DNA from: an uncultured Pseudomonadota bacterium
Lineage (GTDB): Bacteria; Pseudomonadota; Gammaproteobacteria; Methylococcales; Methylomonadaceae
DNA: 50,924 nt
Direction of reading: 5' to 3'
Assembly: GCA_903918375.1 (NCBI GenBank)
Contig: CAIXED010000049.1
Span: 1-50,924, forward strand
Below the pieces are notes generated by a model. It saw only the letters and a list, made by a program, of their open reading frames with translations, was not told the origin of the DNA and ran no database searches. This document shows positions 8,229-17,602 of this stretch, in pieces. The position numbers were made by a program, and so were the translations under genes. Each line of letters begins with the position of its first letter. The first letter of the stretch is position 1.

Positions 8229-8606
8229 ATGAACAAACTGAGCATAACAAAAATAATAAAACCGGCTGTGATATTGACTGCACTGCTAAGTCCTTTACCG
8301 GCTTTTGCCCATGCGATTTTGGTGAAATCGCAACCGGCAAAAGACGAAACCATCAGCCAATCACCTAAACAAGTCGATTTATGGTTTAACGATGCGGTGC
8401 GTAGTGAATACAAAGCGGTCGCAGTGATCGATAGCGCTGGCAAACGGGTCGATAATCACGATGTCGCCCAAGGCCTCACCGATGGTTCACACATTTACGC
8501 CACGGTTCCTAATCTAGCCCCAGGCACTTACACCATTCGTTATCGCGTAGTTTCCGAAGACACCCATATCGTCACCGGCAAATTTGAATTTACGATAAAA
8601 CCTTAA
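8229..8606 (+). CDS. copC: Periplasmic copper-binding protein CopC
   Basis: A 125-residue periplasmic beta-barrel copper chaperone. Signal peptide cleavage after AFA at residue 27 leaves His28 as the mature N-terminus (HAILVKSQPA), the classic first ligand of the CopC Cu(II) site. The other expected ligands are in D-T-H (Asp111, His113) near the C-terminus, followed by VTGKFEFTI. There is no methionine-rich Cu(I) site, so it belongs to the Cu(II)-only type. SD AGAGG lies upstream of ATG 8229. No copD is adjacent; the HupE-like protein downstream may fill the membrane role. Confidence 0.92.
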   Translation: MNKLSITKIIKPAVILTALLSPLPAFAHAILVKSQPAKDETISQSPKQVDLWFNDAVRSEYKAVAVIDSAGKRVDNHDVAQGLTDGSHIYATVPNLAPGTYTIRYRVVSEDTHIVTGKFEFTIKP

Positions 8607-8657
8607 TAATTAGAAAAATCGCAAGATGCCTGTGTGTAATGTAATGCCTTAGTTAAG

Positions 8658-8748
8658 CCGTTCGTGCTGAGCTTGTCGAAGCATGAACGGCTTAACGGGG
8701 ATAACAGCAGATTTTCCATTCATCCTTCGACAAGCTCAGGACGAACGG
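8658..8748. repeat. Dispersed inverted repeat, copy A
   Basis: Two 33-base arms (8658-8690 and 8716-8748) are near-perfect reverse complements, with core GAGCTTGTCGAAG. The same structure occurs at 23725-23816. It lies between copC and the next lipoprotein gene. The 79-codon ORF running through it (8664-8903) is an artefact of the repeat. Confidence 0.8.
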
Positions 8749-8826
8749 AAAATCTGCCCCCACAGTTACAGGATCAACACCGCGTTTTACCCTCCTTTGT
8801 CATTTGTTTTTTGAGTTTTAAACACC

Positions 8827-9477
8827 ATGAAAAAACTGCATTTAAGTCATTTCCGCATTGTTGCAATGCTGTTAGTCGTTTTCTCGCTGCTTGGCTGCGA
8901 TAAATTAGGCATTAACTTCAACAAAAACACTTCCAGCCCTGTCGGCAATCGCCCTGAATTGGATTGCATCATTGCTAATGATTTTTACGCTGTACATTTC
9001 AGCGCCTACATTCAGCCCGGCAAAGACGAAGTCAGCAAAGATGCCAAAGCCGCTTTTGTACCTTACTGCCAACAAATTCCGCGTCCGGGCAAAATGTTTT
9101 TCACTGCTGATTTAATTGATCGCGACATTCGCACCACCCCAATCGGCATCCGTATCGTTGAAGTTGAAAAAACCGGTCAGAAAGCACCAGACGACATCCG
9201 CGAAATTCGCACTGTGGCTGAAATCCCAAGCAAACTGTATCCACGCGGTGCGGTAGAAGCACAGGCTGAAATTGATAAAAACGGCGATTACGTGTTGTAT
9301 TTGATGATCGGCGAAGCGATGGAAGATGACGATAAATTCCGCGTACCGCTGGAAGTAGGCGTTGATCCTAAAGCCTTAACTATCAAAGAAATCGCCTTGA
9401 TCTCTGGCGGCATCGTGCTATTCATCGGCCTGATTTTCTTAGCTTATTTCCTAACCACTAAACGCAAAGCCGCTTAA
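8827..9477 (+). CDS. Hypothetical lipoprotein with C-terminal membrane anchor
   Basis: A 216-residue protein of no family I can name. A lipoprotein signal (FSLLGC, Cys24) is followed by a soluble domain with two further Cys (in LDCIIAND and VPYCQQ, about residues 47 and 80) and, near residues 185-208, a hydrophobic helix ending TTKRKAA. A protein with both an N-terminal lipobox and a C-terminal transmembrane helix is unusual: either the helix is real and the protein stays at the inner membrane, or the lipobox is fortuitous. It ends 5 bases before the hupE-like gene, indicating co-translation and a shared job. Confidence 0.65.
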   Translation: MKKLHLSHFRIVAMLLVVFSLLGCDKLGINFNKNTSSPVGNRPELDCIIANDFYAVHFSAYIQPGKDEVSKDAKAAFVPYCQQIPRPGKMFFTADLIDRDIRTTPIGIRIVEVEKTGQKAPDDIREIRTVAEIPSKLYPRGAVEAQAEIDKNGDYVLYLMIGEAMEDDDKFRVPLEVGVDPKALTIKEIALISGGIVLFIGLIFLAYFLTTKRKAA

Positions 9478-9482
9478 ACACC

Positions 9483-10577
9483 ATGACTAATTTGAAATTT
9501 TCTGGCTTCGCGCAATGCTTGATTGCTGTTTTATTATTGCTGCAATCAAGTGCGGCTTCTGCTCATGCTCCGGGTTTAAGCTCGATTGATGTGGTGTTAA
9601 ACGCCGAGCAAATGGATGTAAAAATCACGTTTGCTTTGCAAGATATTGAAGCGTTCGCACCGATGGACAGTGATTTGGATGCTGAAGTGAGCGATGCTGA
9701 ACGCGATGCAGCGAAACCTAATATCGCTCAGTTATTGGCTAAGCAATTGCGGGTTAATAATCATGATCAAGATTTACAGCCTTTAGAAGCCGGAACAGTT
9801 AGTTTCGATGAGCAAAATAACGCTCATGTTGAATTTCATTATGCGGTTCAGCCACAGCAAGCAATTTTGATTCAATCGAAATTTTTAGCCTTGCTACCAG
9901 AAGGTCATCAGCAATACTTAACCGCTAAAGATGCCAATGGCGTGACACTTAATGAAAAAATGCTAGGCAAAACTGATGATCAGATTAGTCTGAGCTTAGA
10001 TGCCGCAAGCCATAGTGCTTTAAGCACTGTGGCAGATTTTTTCAAACTCGGTATTGAGCACATCCTGACGGGCTACGATCATTTGCTGTTTTTGTTTGCA
10101 CTGTTAGCCGTCACTCATAGCTTTTGGCCAGCGATTAAAATCATCACCTTCTTCACCGTTGCCCACTCGATTACCTTGGCATTCGCTGGTTTAAACATCT
10201 TGGAATTACCCAGCAGTTTTGTCGAACCGTTTATCGCGGCAACCATTATTTATGTCGGTGTTGAAAACATTATTCGCGGCGAACATCCCAAAGGTCGCCA
10301 TTGGTTGACCTTTGCTTTTGGTTTAATTCACGGTTTTGGTTTTGCCAGTGTCTTGCGCGAAATGGAAATTTCTTCTGGCGATACAGGAATTTTGGTGCCG
10401 CTGTTGTCGTTTAACTTAGGAATTGAAAGTGGACAAATTGCCGTAGCGGCTGTCGTGTTACCAATGATTTGGTGGCTGAATAACAAACCAAAATTTGCCA
10501 AGACTTTCTTAAATCTCTGCTCGTTGCTGGTGAGTTTGATGGGCGCTTATTGGTTGATTGAAAGAACTGTGCTTTGA
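9483..10577 (+). CDS. HupE/UreJ-family membrane protein with periplasmic domain
   Basis: A 364-residue membrane protein. A signal peptide (cleaved before HAPGLSS, so the mature N-terminus is His) leads into a periplasmic domain (28-185), then a six-helix HupE/UreJ-type domain (about 186-360). The latter has GIEHILTGYDHLLFLFALL, TFFTVAHSITLAFA and FGLIHGFGFASVL, whose conserved His/Asp residues are probable metal ligands. Residues 62-73 (DSDLDAEVSDAE) fit an EF-hand loop at positions 1, 3, 5, 9 and 12, so calcium binding is possible. Family members are proposed nickel or cobalt transporters; copper is equally possible here because of copC. Confidence 0.8.
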   Translation: MTNLKFSGFAQCLIAVLLLLQSSAASAHAPGLSSIDVVLNAEQMDVKITFALQDIEAFAPMDSDLDAEVSDAERDAAKPNIAQLLAKQLRVNNHDQDLQPLEAGTVSFDEQNNAHVEFHYAVQPQQAILIQSKFLALLPEGHQQYLTAKDANGVTLNEKMLGKTDDQISLSLDAASHSALSTVADFFKLGIEHILTGYDHLLFLFALLAVTHSFWPAIKIITFFTVAHSITLAFAGLNILELPSSFVEPFIAATIIYVGVENIIRGEHPKGRHWLTFAFGLIHGFGFASVLREMEISSGDTGILVPLLSFNLGIESGQIAVAAVVLPMIWWLNNKPKFAKTFLNLCSLLVSLMGAYWLIERTVL

Positions 10578-10585
10578 TGATTTGA

Positions 10586-10612
10586 AACACTCCCGCGCAA
10601 TGCGGGAGTGTT
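10586..10612 (+). terminator. Rho-independent terminator after the HupE-like gene
   Basis: AACACTCCCGC and GCGGGAGTGTT form a perfect 11-bp stem around GCAAT, followed by GTTTT. It ends the copC cluster transcript and, read from the other side, could also serve the convergent Tim44-like gene. Confidence 0.85.
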
Positions 10613-10629
10613 GTTTTAACTGAACGAAA

Positions 10630-11571
10630 TTAATCCGCTAACTGTTGAATCCCGTCTAAATACCATTTTGGTTGAGCACTGTTTTTAGGTTTGATGAAGT
10701 GCCAAACTTCGCGAACTTGTTCAACATTGCCATCATCTTCGCGCATTAAGCTGTCAAACAAGACGGTTGCTTCTAAATCATTCCCCACTTCGCGAGCTTC
10801 CAATAACTCAGATTGCAGTTTTAACACTTCGGTTTTATTACTGCCGTTTGAAGCGCGGAGTTGATCTTGAATTTCGGCAAACACTTTGTCAGTGGTTAAG
10901 CCACGGATGCTGGCTAAATCGCCTTTATCCCAAGCCGTTTGTAAATAACGGAAGGCGTTTTCAGCACCGGACATAAAGCTGGCTTTATCAAAACCGGCTG
11001 GCAAATTAACCACAGCTGCTGGTGCCACCTTATCTTTGCCAAACATAACATCAGTTTCAAAGCCCGCAGGATTAGCGGTGCCAGCGTTATATTGATTTTG
11101 AGTGTCGGCACTGTGGCTAGTGCGGCCATAAGCATTACCGAGTGGTTGCGCTTGTGTCTGACTGGCTTTGGCGGCAAACAGACGGTACAAAACAAAGGCG
11201 ATGCCAGCAAATAACAACATATCCATAAAGTTGATGCCTTCAAAAGCACCACCGAAGAATAAGGAACCTAATAAACCACCTAAAGCTAAGCCGCCTAACA
11301 TGCCCATAAAACCACCCCGATTTGCCCAGCCTTGGCGAGCGGTTTGATTTTGAGCGGCTGCCGGTGAATGGGTGGGTTGGCTGCTAGGTGCTGCGCTAGG
11401 GCTGGCACTGGGCGATGGACTCACTGAGCGCTGGTAAGGGGCGCTATAACTGGGTTTGCTACCAAATGAGCTACCACCGCCCATCCGTTTAGCTTGTGCT
11501 TCATTAATGCTGCCTAGCACTAAGACCAAGCTAACTAAAGCGGTTGTCAGAATACTGATTTTCTTGTTCAT
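10630..11571 (-). CDS. Tim44-like domain protein
   Basis: A 313-residue exported or membrane protein. ATG 11571 begins a clear signal sequence (MNKKISILTTALVSLVLVLG...) and is preferred to an upstream TTG at 11634. After the signal comes KRMGGGSSFG, typical of bacterial Tim44-like proteins, then a Ser/Pro/Gln-rich linker, two hydrophobic segments (a glycine-rich GGLALGGLLGSLFFGG and FMDMLLFAGIAFVLYRLF) and a C-terminal Tim44-like lipid-binding domain (about 175-313, ending WYLDGIQQLAD). The function of bacterial members is unsettled; membrane-lipid association is the common suggestion. Confidence 0.82.
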   Translation of the reverse strand: MNKKISILTTALVSLVLVLGSINEAQAKRMGGGSSFGSKPSYSAPYQRSVSPSPSASPSAAPSSQPTHSPAAAQNQTARQGWANRGGFMGMLGGLALGGLLGSLFFGGAFEGINFMDMLLFAGIAFVLYRLFAAKASQTQAQPLGNAYGRTSHSADTQNQYNAGTANPAGFETDVMFGKDKVAPAAVVNLPAGFDKASFMSGAENAFRYLQTAWDKGDLASIRGLTTDKVFAEIQDQLRASNGSNKTEVLKLQSELLEAREVGNDLEATVLFDSLMREDDGNVEQVREVWHFIKPKNSAQPKWYLDGIQQLAD

Positions 11572-11715
11572 GGAATTTATGTGCCTATAGTGATGTGTGT
11601 TAGCTATATTCGGGATACATTGTTGGTTTTTCAAGTAGAATAGCCTTTCGCTGTTGGCTATACAACAGCTCTCTGTTTACTGAGTGACATATTCATAGAC
11701 CTTTCAAAAACATAA

Positions 11716-12105
11716 ATGGTTGCATTGTTACGTCAATTTTTAGTTGTATTGTTAGTTTTGTTGCAATGTGCGGCACCGTTGGTGCACGCTCATACTGGCG
11801 GCAATGCTTATCAAAGCGGCTTGCATATCCATGAGTTTGAATCATTTAGCCATGTCGCCAACGAAGTCGCAATGGTTACTGCCAGCCATGATAGTCATGC
11901 TGATAGCGTTATTGTTGATATTGATTCAGCAATAAAGCAGCAATCATCCGCCAGCGACAGTATTACCGCGTTTTATTTACATAGCCAAATCAGCAGTTTT
12001 GCGATCAGTCGCCAAGCCGACACGATTAACTTTTCGCCACAACCGTTGGCATTTGTCCCCAGCCCTTTCATTAGCCACAACACCTCCCGCGCACCACCGC
12101 TTTAA
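11716..12105 (+). CDS. Histidine-rich exported protein preceding RND metal pump genes
   Basis: A 129-residue protein with a signal peptide (about 1-25, cleaved near VHAHTGG) and a mature part rich in His and Ser (HIHEFESFSH, ASHDSHAD, YLHSQ). I recognise no domain. It is like the short His-containing periplasmic proteins (CzcI-like) often placed first in CzcCBA or CusCBA operons, which are thought to bind the exported metal. That comparison rests on position, size and composition only. The Shine-Dalgarno is weak. Confidence 0.65.
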   Translation: MVALLRQFLVVLLVLLQCAAPLVHAHTGGNAYQSGLHIHEFESFSHVANEVAMVTASHDSHADSVIVDIDSAIKQQSSASDSITAFYLHSQISSFAISRQADTINFSPQPLAFVPSPFISHNTSRAPPL

Positions 12106-12189
12106 ACAACCCGCCAAGCATTGGCGCGGTATTCATTTGTCTGCTGTTCAAGCCTTATCCGATTTTTAATTTTTGTTTTGGAGTGCGAT

Positions 12190-13449
12190 ATGACTCATTT
12201 ACGTCATATTCAATACAGTCTGTTAATCAGCCTGTTAATTGCTTTGCCTTGTGTTGCTGATACATCGTTGACGATGGAGCATCTTGATCCTATCGAGGTT
12301 GATAAAAGCCTTAGTCTGCCGCAATTGGTTGAGCAAACGCTGGAAAAATATCCAGATCGATTGATTAACGAAGCCTTGGCGCAACAAGCCGAAGCTTGGC
12401 AAACTCGTGGTGATAGCTGGTTTGCCGGTTCCACGGCTTTATCTTTAGATTACAACACCGACCAAATCGCCAACGACCGAGGCACACGGGAAGCTTCTGC
12501 AAAACTAGAAGCGACGGTTTGGAATTGGGGGCAACGCTCTGCCGCGCAAGATGTCGCGCAACAATCACAGTTATCCGCCGAAAAACAATCACAAGCAGTT
12601 AAATTGGAAGTAGCGCATTTAGTTCGCGAAGCTTTGTGGGAAATGGCGTTGGCGGATATTCGCTGGCAACAGGCGAAATATAGCGTCGATATTTCTGCGC
12701 AATTGCTGGAAAAAGTAAAGCGTCGGGTTGAACTGGGTGATTTGGCTAGAGCCGATTTATTACTAGCCGAAGGTGAGCATTTGCAAAATCGTTCATTGCT
12801 AACTCAAGCCGAAGCCGAAGTTATGCACAGTCGTAAAAACTATGCATCATTAACTCAAACTACACGGATGCCAGCCCAGTATCAGGAACAGCTCAGCCCG
12901 ATTACAAAGATTGAAAACAATCATCCGCAACTGGAAGCAATCAATGCCCTAATCGCTCGTAAACAAGCCGGGATTGAATGGGCGAAAAACACCGATACCA
13001 TCAACCAACCCAAAATCAATATCGGTGGTAAAACCAGTCGCGACCAATACGGTTTATCCGATACCCAAAGTGCTGGCGTTGGCGTAATCATTCCTTTTGG
13101 ACATAGCACTTACGATGCGCCCGAAATTGCCGCCGCTCATTTGGAACTTAACCAAACATTGGCGCAACGCGAACATTTGGTCAGACAATTAGAAAAAGGC
13201 TTACATGAAGCAGAACACGCTTTAGAAGTGACTCGCCAAGAATTGTCGATAGCACAACAGCTAAAACAAATCGCCGAAACGCATTTAAACATGACCCAAA
13301 TCAGCTTTACCGCTGGCGAAATCAACTTGCTGGATTTATTGAAAATCCAAGCCCGCAGCTTAGAAGCGATTCGCAACGCCAAAGAACAGGAAGTTAAGTT
13401 ACAACGCAATATTGCTTTTTATAATCAAGCAGTTGGAGCGCAGCCATGA
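12190..13449 (+). CDS. TolC-family outer-membrane channel of metal RND pump (CusC/CzcC-like)
   Basis: Outer-membrane exit duct of the tripartite pump. ATG 12190 is chosen over the open frame from 12121 because GGAG lies 6 bases upstream and a signal peptide (MTHLRHIQYSLLISLL...CVADT) begins there. The 419-residue product has two long helical outer-membrane-efflux repeats; the second contains QPKINIGGKTSRDQYG and ends with INLLDLLKIQARSLEA. The stop overlaps the adaptor start by 4 bases (ATGA). Confidence 0.85.
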   Translation: MTHLRHIQYSLLISLLIALPCVADTSLTMEHLDPIEVDKSLSLPQLVEQTLEKYPDRLINEALAQQAEAWQTRGDSWFAGSTALSLDYNTDQIANDRGTREASAKLEATVWNWGQRSAAQDVAQQSQLSAEKQSQAVKLEVAHLVREALWEMALADIRWQQAKYSVDISAQLLEKVKRRVELGDLARADLLLAEGEHLQNRSLLTQAEAEVMHSRKNYASLTQTTRMPAQYQEQLSPITKIENNHPQLEAINALIARKQAGIEWAKNTDTINQPKINIGGKTSRDQYGLSDTQSAGVGVIIPFGHSTYDAPEIAAAHLELNQTLAQREHLVRQLEKGLHEAEHALEVTRQELSIAQQLKQIAETHLNMTQISFTAGEINLLDLLKIQARSLEAIRNAKEQEVKLQRNIAFYNQAVGAQP

Positions 13450-14543
13450 GATTTAAAAAAACGCTGTTGTCATTATTAATAAGCCAATCGTTAGCGGTAT
13501 TTGCAGACGATGGGCAAATTAAAATCAGCCAAGAGCAAATTGATAATTTAGGGATTCAAGTTGGCGGTATCAGCAAAAGCAATCAAACCCCGTTGTTTTA
13601 TGCGCCAGCGACGGTGGTAGTGCCGGCAAATCACGAATTATTAATCAGCAGCACTCAGCCAGGTTTGGTGGTCAAACTGGCGGCCAACATCGGCGATCAG
13701 GTCGAAAAAGGCCAAATTTTGGCGCAATTGAACAGCCCTGAATTAGTCAATTTGCAGCGCGAATATTTAAATGCAAGCAGTGAATTAAGCTTGTCTACTC
13801 AAGAATATCAGCGTGATCAAAAACTATTACAAGAAGGCGTGATTGCCGAACGCCGCTGGCAAGAAACTCAAACCATTCATAACAGCAAATCGGCACAACT
13901 CGACACCGCCAAACAATTATTGGTCATGGCAGGCATGTCAGCTGGCGAAATTAAAACCCTCGCCCAAACTCGGCAACTCACCAGTCAGTTAAACATTCGC
14001 GCACCGATTAGCGGCGTGATTTTGGAGCGTTCAGTCACTTTAGGTTCACGTCTGGATTTACAAGCGCCGCTATACCGCATTGCGGATTTATCTGAGCTTT
14101 GGCTGGAAATCAATTTGCCGCAAGAACGTTTAAATACCATCAATGTTGGCGATACGGTTAAGCTGGAAAACAGCACCAGCACCGCCAAGATTAAATTGCT
14201 CGGCCAAAGCGTCGATCATGCCAATCAAACCGTATTGGCACGCGCAGTGCTGAATGACAAAAATGCTAGCCTTCGCAGCGGCCAGCATTTGAATGTGCAA
14301 ATCATGCAAAACAGCGCTCAAAACGGCTTTAGTGTTGCCAACACCGCGATTGCCCAGAACCAAGGTCATCAATACATTTTCGTCCGTAATGCCGAAGGTT
14401 TTGAAGTGCGGGAAATCAATGTTACCGGCAGACAAAATACCGAATCACAAATCAGCGGCAATTTAAGCGGTGATGAACAAATTGCTACCAAAGGCGCGGT
14501 GGCCTTAAAAGCTAATTGGCTGGGCTTGGGAGGCGATGAATAA
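13446..14543 (+). CDS. RND efflux periplasmic adaptor (CusB/CzcB-like)
   Basis: Membrane-fusion subunit linking pump and channel. The 365 residues include a signal peptide (LLSLLISQSLAVFA), a lipoyl-like hairpin half (LAANIGDQVEKGQILAQL, about 80-100), an alpha-hairpin (about 105-165), the second half (LNIRAPISGVILERSVTLG) and beta-barrel and membrane-proximal domains. It lacks the N-terminal metal-binding Met cluster typical of CusB. Overlaps of 4 bases upstream (ATGA) and 1 base downstream (TAATG) mark translational coupling. Confidence 0.87.
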   Translation: MRFKKTLLSLLISQSLAVFADDGQIKISQEQIDNLGIQVGGISKSNQTPLFYAPATVVVPANHELLISSTQPGLVVKLAANIGDQVEKGQILAQLNSPELVNLQREYLNASSELSLSTQEYQRDQKLLQEGVIAERRWQETQTIHNSKSAQLDTAKQLLVMAGMSAGEIKTLAQTRQLTSQLNIRAPISGVILERSVTLGSRLDLQAPLYRIADLSELWLEINLPQERLNTINVGDTVKLENSTSTAKIKLLGQSVDHANQTVLARAVLNDKNASLRSGQHLNVQIMQNSAQNGFSVANTAIAQNQGHQYIFVRNAEGFEVREINVTGRQNTESQISGNLSGDEQIATKGAVALKANWLGLGGDE

Positions 14544-17500
14544 TGGCGGCGTTGATTCGTTTTGCCTTAACTCAGCGCCTGTTGATGCTATTGGCAATAG
14601 CCATGTTATGCGGTGGCGGTTATTTGGCATTAAAGCAAATCCCGATTGACGCATTCCCTGAAGTATCGCCGACGCAGGTGAAAATCATCGTTAAAGCCAA
14701 TGGTATGACGCCGGAAGAAGTGGAATCGCGGATTACTGCGCCGATTGAGGTCGAATTATTAGGGATTCCTCACCAAACCATGCTGCGCTCGTTGGCTAAA
14801 TACGCAATTACCGACATTACCTTAGATTTTGAGGAAGGCACCGATATTTATTGGGCCAGACAGCAAGTTGCTGAGCGTTTAAATGCGATGTGGGGCAATT
14901 TGCCGGCTGGCGTCAATGGCGGCATTGCACCGATGACCACACCGTTGGGTGAGATGTTCATGTTTGCGATTGAAGGTGGCGATTTAAGTTTAATGGAGCG
15001 CCGCGAATTACTAGATTGGGTGATACGTCCAGCTTTACGCACAGTACCGGGTGTGGCGGATGTTAATGCTTTGGGGGGCTTGGTGCGTAGTTTTGAAGTA
15101 GTGCCCAACAATACCCGCATGGCGGCACGTAATATCACTATTGACCAACTCACGGCGGCTTTAGAAAACAATAATCGTAATGATGGCGCTGGGCGAATGA
15201 GCGAGGGCGAAGAGGCTTTAATTGTTCGCGCTGAAGGCCGGATTAAAAATCAAGACGATGTCAGCGCGATTGTGGTGGCTCAGCAAAATGGCTTGCCGAT
15301 TAAAGTCGCTGACATTGCTGATGTGCGTATCGGCTCTTTGACTCGTTATGGCGCGGTCAGTAAAGATGGTAAGGGTGAAGCGGCGACTGCTGTTGTACTG
15401 AGTTTACGCGGAGCCAATGCCCGTCAAACCATCGCTTTATTAGAAACCAAGTTGGCCGAGTTACAACCGAGCTTGCCGCAAGGGGTAAAAATCAACACCT
15501 TCTACAACCGCGGGATTTTGGTCGGCAAAGCCGTTAATACGGTTTCAAAAGCCTTATTTGAGGCGATTGTGTTGGTAGTGGTGTTATTGATTTTGTTTTT
15601 GGGCGATTTACGGGCAGCGTTAACGGTTGCCTTGGCTTTGCCGATGGCGGCTTTAATCACCTTCATTTTGATGCACGCCTTTGGCATGTCAGCCAATTTA
15701 ATGAGCTTGGGCGGCTTAGCGATTGCGATTGGGATGTTGGTGGATGGCGCGGTGGTGGTGGTCGAAAACATCATTACCCAGTTAGCCGATCATGGCAAAA
15801 ATCAGCGTTTACCCAGATTGCATTTGATTTACCGCGCTACCCGCGAAGTCGCGGTGCCGGTGACATCGGGGATTTTAATCATTGTTATCGTCTTCTTGCC
15901 ATTGCTAACTTTACAAGGCTTGGAGGGCAAATTGTTTGGCCCTGTGGCGATGACAATTGTGTTTGCTTTGAGTGGATCTTTGCTGTTGTCGCTGACCGCA
16001 ATTCCGGTGTTGGCGTCTTTTTTATTGACCAAAGTTTCCCACGAAGAACCATGGTTGCCGCGCAAAATGTTGGCGATTTATCAGCCGGCCTTAGCTTGGT
16101 GTTTGGAGAATAGTAAAAAAGTCTTTATCACCGCGGGTGCTTTATTCGCTGTGACTATCTTGGTGTTTAGCCAAATCGGCAGCACGTTTATGCCGACCTT
16201 GGACGAGGGCGACATTATTGTGCAGTTGGAAAAACTGCCGTCGATTACCCTGCAAGATTCAGTTGATCTGGATATTCGCGTGCAAAAAAACATCCTCGAA
16301 CATATTCCAGAAGTTGAAACCGTGGTTTCTCGGGTCGGTACTGACGAGCTGGGCTTAGACCCGATGAGTTTGAACGACACCGATACTTTCTTGATTTTGA
16401 AGCCGAAAGATCAGTGGCAAGCGGAATCTAAAGAAGCCTTGATTGAGAAAATTCGCGGCATCATGTCTCACACCCCGGGGATTTCGTTTGGTTTTACCCA
16501 GCCGATTGAAATGCGGGTTTCAGAAATGTTGACCGGTACTCGTGGCGATGTGGCGATTAAATTATTTGGCGGTGATTTAGAGCAGCTGAATGCTAAAGCC
16601 GGTGAAATTGAAAGTTTGTTGAAAACCATTCCTGGCGCTAGCGATGTGTTTACCCGTGAAAACGAAGGGATGCAGTTTTTGCAATTAAGCATTGACCGGC
16701 AAGCGGCTGGGCGTTTTGGTTTGGATAGCAACACGATTGAAAACCTGTTGCGAGCGCAAATTGAAGGCCAGCAACTGGGCATTGTTCAAGAAGGGATTAA
16801 GCGCACACCGCTATTATTACGTGGTGATAGCACCACCGCCAATTTTGATAACTTACAAATTAGCCTAGCTGACGGTAACCATATTCCGATCACCGCAGTC
16901 GCTAAAATCGAAAAAGTCGAAGGCGTGGTATCGATTGATCGTGAAAAAGGTCAGCGTTTTGTGGTGATTCGTAGCAATGTCGAAGGCCGCGATTTGGTGG
17001 GTTTTGTTGATGAAGCCCGCCAAGCCGTCGCAGAAAAAATTCAATTACCGACCGGCTTTCATGTCGAATTTGGCGGTCAGTTTGAAAATCAACAACGAGC
17101 AGCAGCGCGTTTGTCGTTGGTGATTCCGGTGTCATTGGGCTTAATTTTCTTATTACTATTTTCGACTTTTGGTTCAGTCAGACAAGCGGTATTGGTGTTA
17201 TCCAATATTCCTTTGGCGATGATAGGCGGTGTGTTTGCTTTAGGTTTATCCGGCGAATATTTATCAGTCCCCGCTTCGGTGGGTTTTATCGCTTTGCTGG
17301 GGATTGCGGTGTTGAACGGGGTGGTGATGGTTAGCTATTTCAATCAATTAGCGGCGACGGGTATGGCATTATCGCGAGTGGTTTTAATCGGCTCGGCGCG
17401 ACGATTAAGACCGGTGTTAATGACTGCTAGCATCGCAGCATTTGGTTTGATTCCGCTATTGTTTGCATCCGGCCCAGGTTCGGAAATTCAGCGGCCATTG

Positions 17501-17602
17501 GCGATTGTTGTTACCGGCGGCTTATTGTCCTCAACCTTACTAACCTTAATTATGCTGCCGATACTGTATTTACGATTTGGCCAGCCAAGGGAGATTGAAT
17601 AA
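14543..17602 (+). CDS. Heavy-metal efflux RND transporter (CusA/CzcA family)
   Basis: Inner-membrane proton-driven pump of 1019 residues, the usual size. It starts with TM1 followed by IPIDAFPEVSPTQVKI, the HME-type signature. The TM4 region reads GGLAIAIGMLVDGAVVVVEN (about residues 393-412), with the Asp and Glu of the proton path. The canonical CzcA DFG is not present and the motif is not identical to CusA either, so the cation (zinc, cobalt, copper or silver) cannot be assigned. Twelve TM segments in the standard layout and the two large periplasmic loops are present. Coupled to both neighbours by 1-base TAATG overlaps. Confidence 0.9.
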   Translation: MAALIRFALTQRLLMLLAIAMLCGGGYLALKQIPIDAFPEVSPTQVKIIVKANGMTPEEVESRITAPIEVELLGIPHQTMLRSLAKYAITDITLDFEEGTDIYWARQQVAERLNAMWGNLPAGVNGGIAPMTTPLGEMFMFAIEGGDLSLMERRELLDWVIRPALRTVPGVADVNALGGLVRSFEVVPNNTRMAARNITIDQLTAALENNNRNDGAGRMSEGEEALIVRAEGRIKNQDDVSAIVVAQQNGLPIKVADIADVRIGSLTRYGAVSKDGKGEAATAVVLSLRGANARQTIALLETKLAELQPSLPQGVKINTFYNRGILVGKAVNTVSKALFEAIVLVVVLLILFLGDLRAALTVALALPMAALITFILMHAFGMSANLMSLGGLAIAIGMLVDGAVVVVENIITQLADHGKNQRLPRLHLIYRATREVAVPVTSGILIIVIVFLPLLTLQGLEGKLFGPVAMTIVFALSGSLLLSLTAIPVLASFLLTKVSHEEPWLPRKMLAIYQPALAWCLENSKKVFITAGALFAVTILVFSQIGSTFMPTLDEGDIIVQLEKLPSITLQDSVDLDIRVQKNILEHIPEVETVVSRVGTDELGLDPMSLNDTDTFLILKPKDQWQAESKEALIEKIRGIMSHTPGISFGFTQPIEMRVSEMLTGTRGDVAIKLFGGDLEQLNAKAGEIESLLKTIPGASDVFTRENEGMQFLQLSIDRQAAGRFGLDSNTIENLLRAQIEGQQLGIVQEGIKRTPLLLRGDSTTANFDNLQISLADGNHIPITAVAKIEKVEGVVSIDREKGQRFVVIRSNVEGRDLVGFVDEARQAVAEKIQLPTGFHVEFGGQFENQQRAAARLSLVIPVSLGLIFLLLFSTFGSVRQAVLVLSNIPLAMIGGVFALGLSGEYLSVPASVGFIALLGIAVLNGVVMVSYFNQLAATGMALSRVVLIGSARRLRPVLMTASIAAFGLIPLLFASGPGSEIQRPLAIVVTGGLLSSTLLTLIMLPILYLRFGQPREIE

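Noticed and set aside
8664-8903. 79-codon ORF between copC and the lipoprotein gene
   Set aside because: It lies in the dispersed repeat and then overlaps the real gene at 8827 in another frame.
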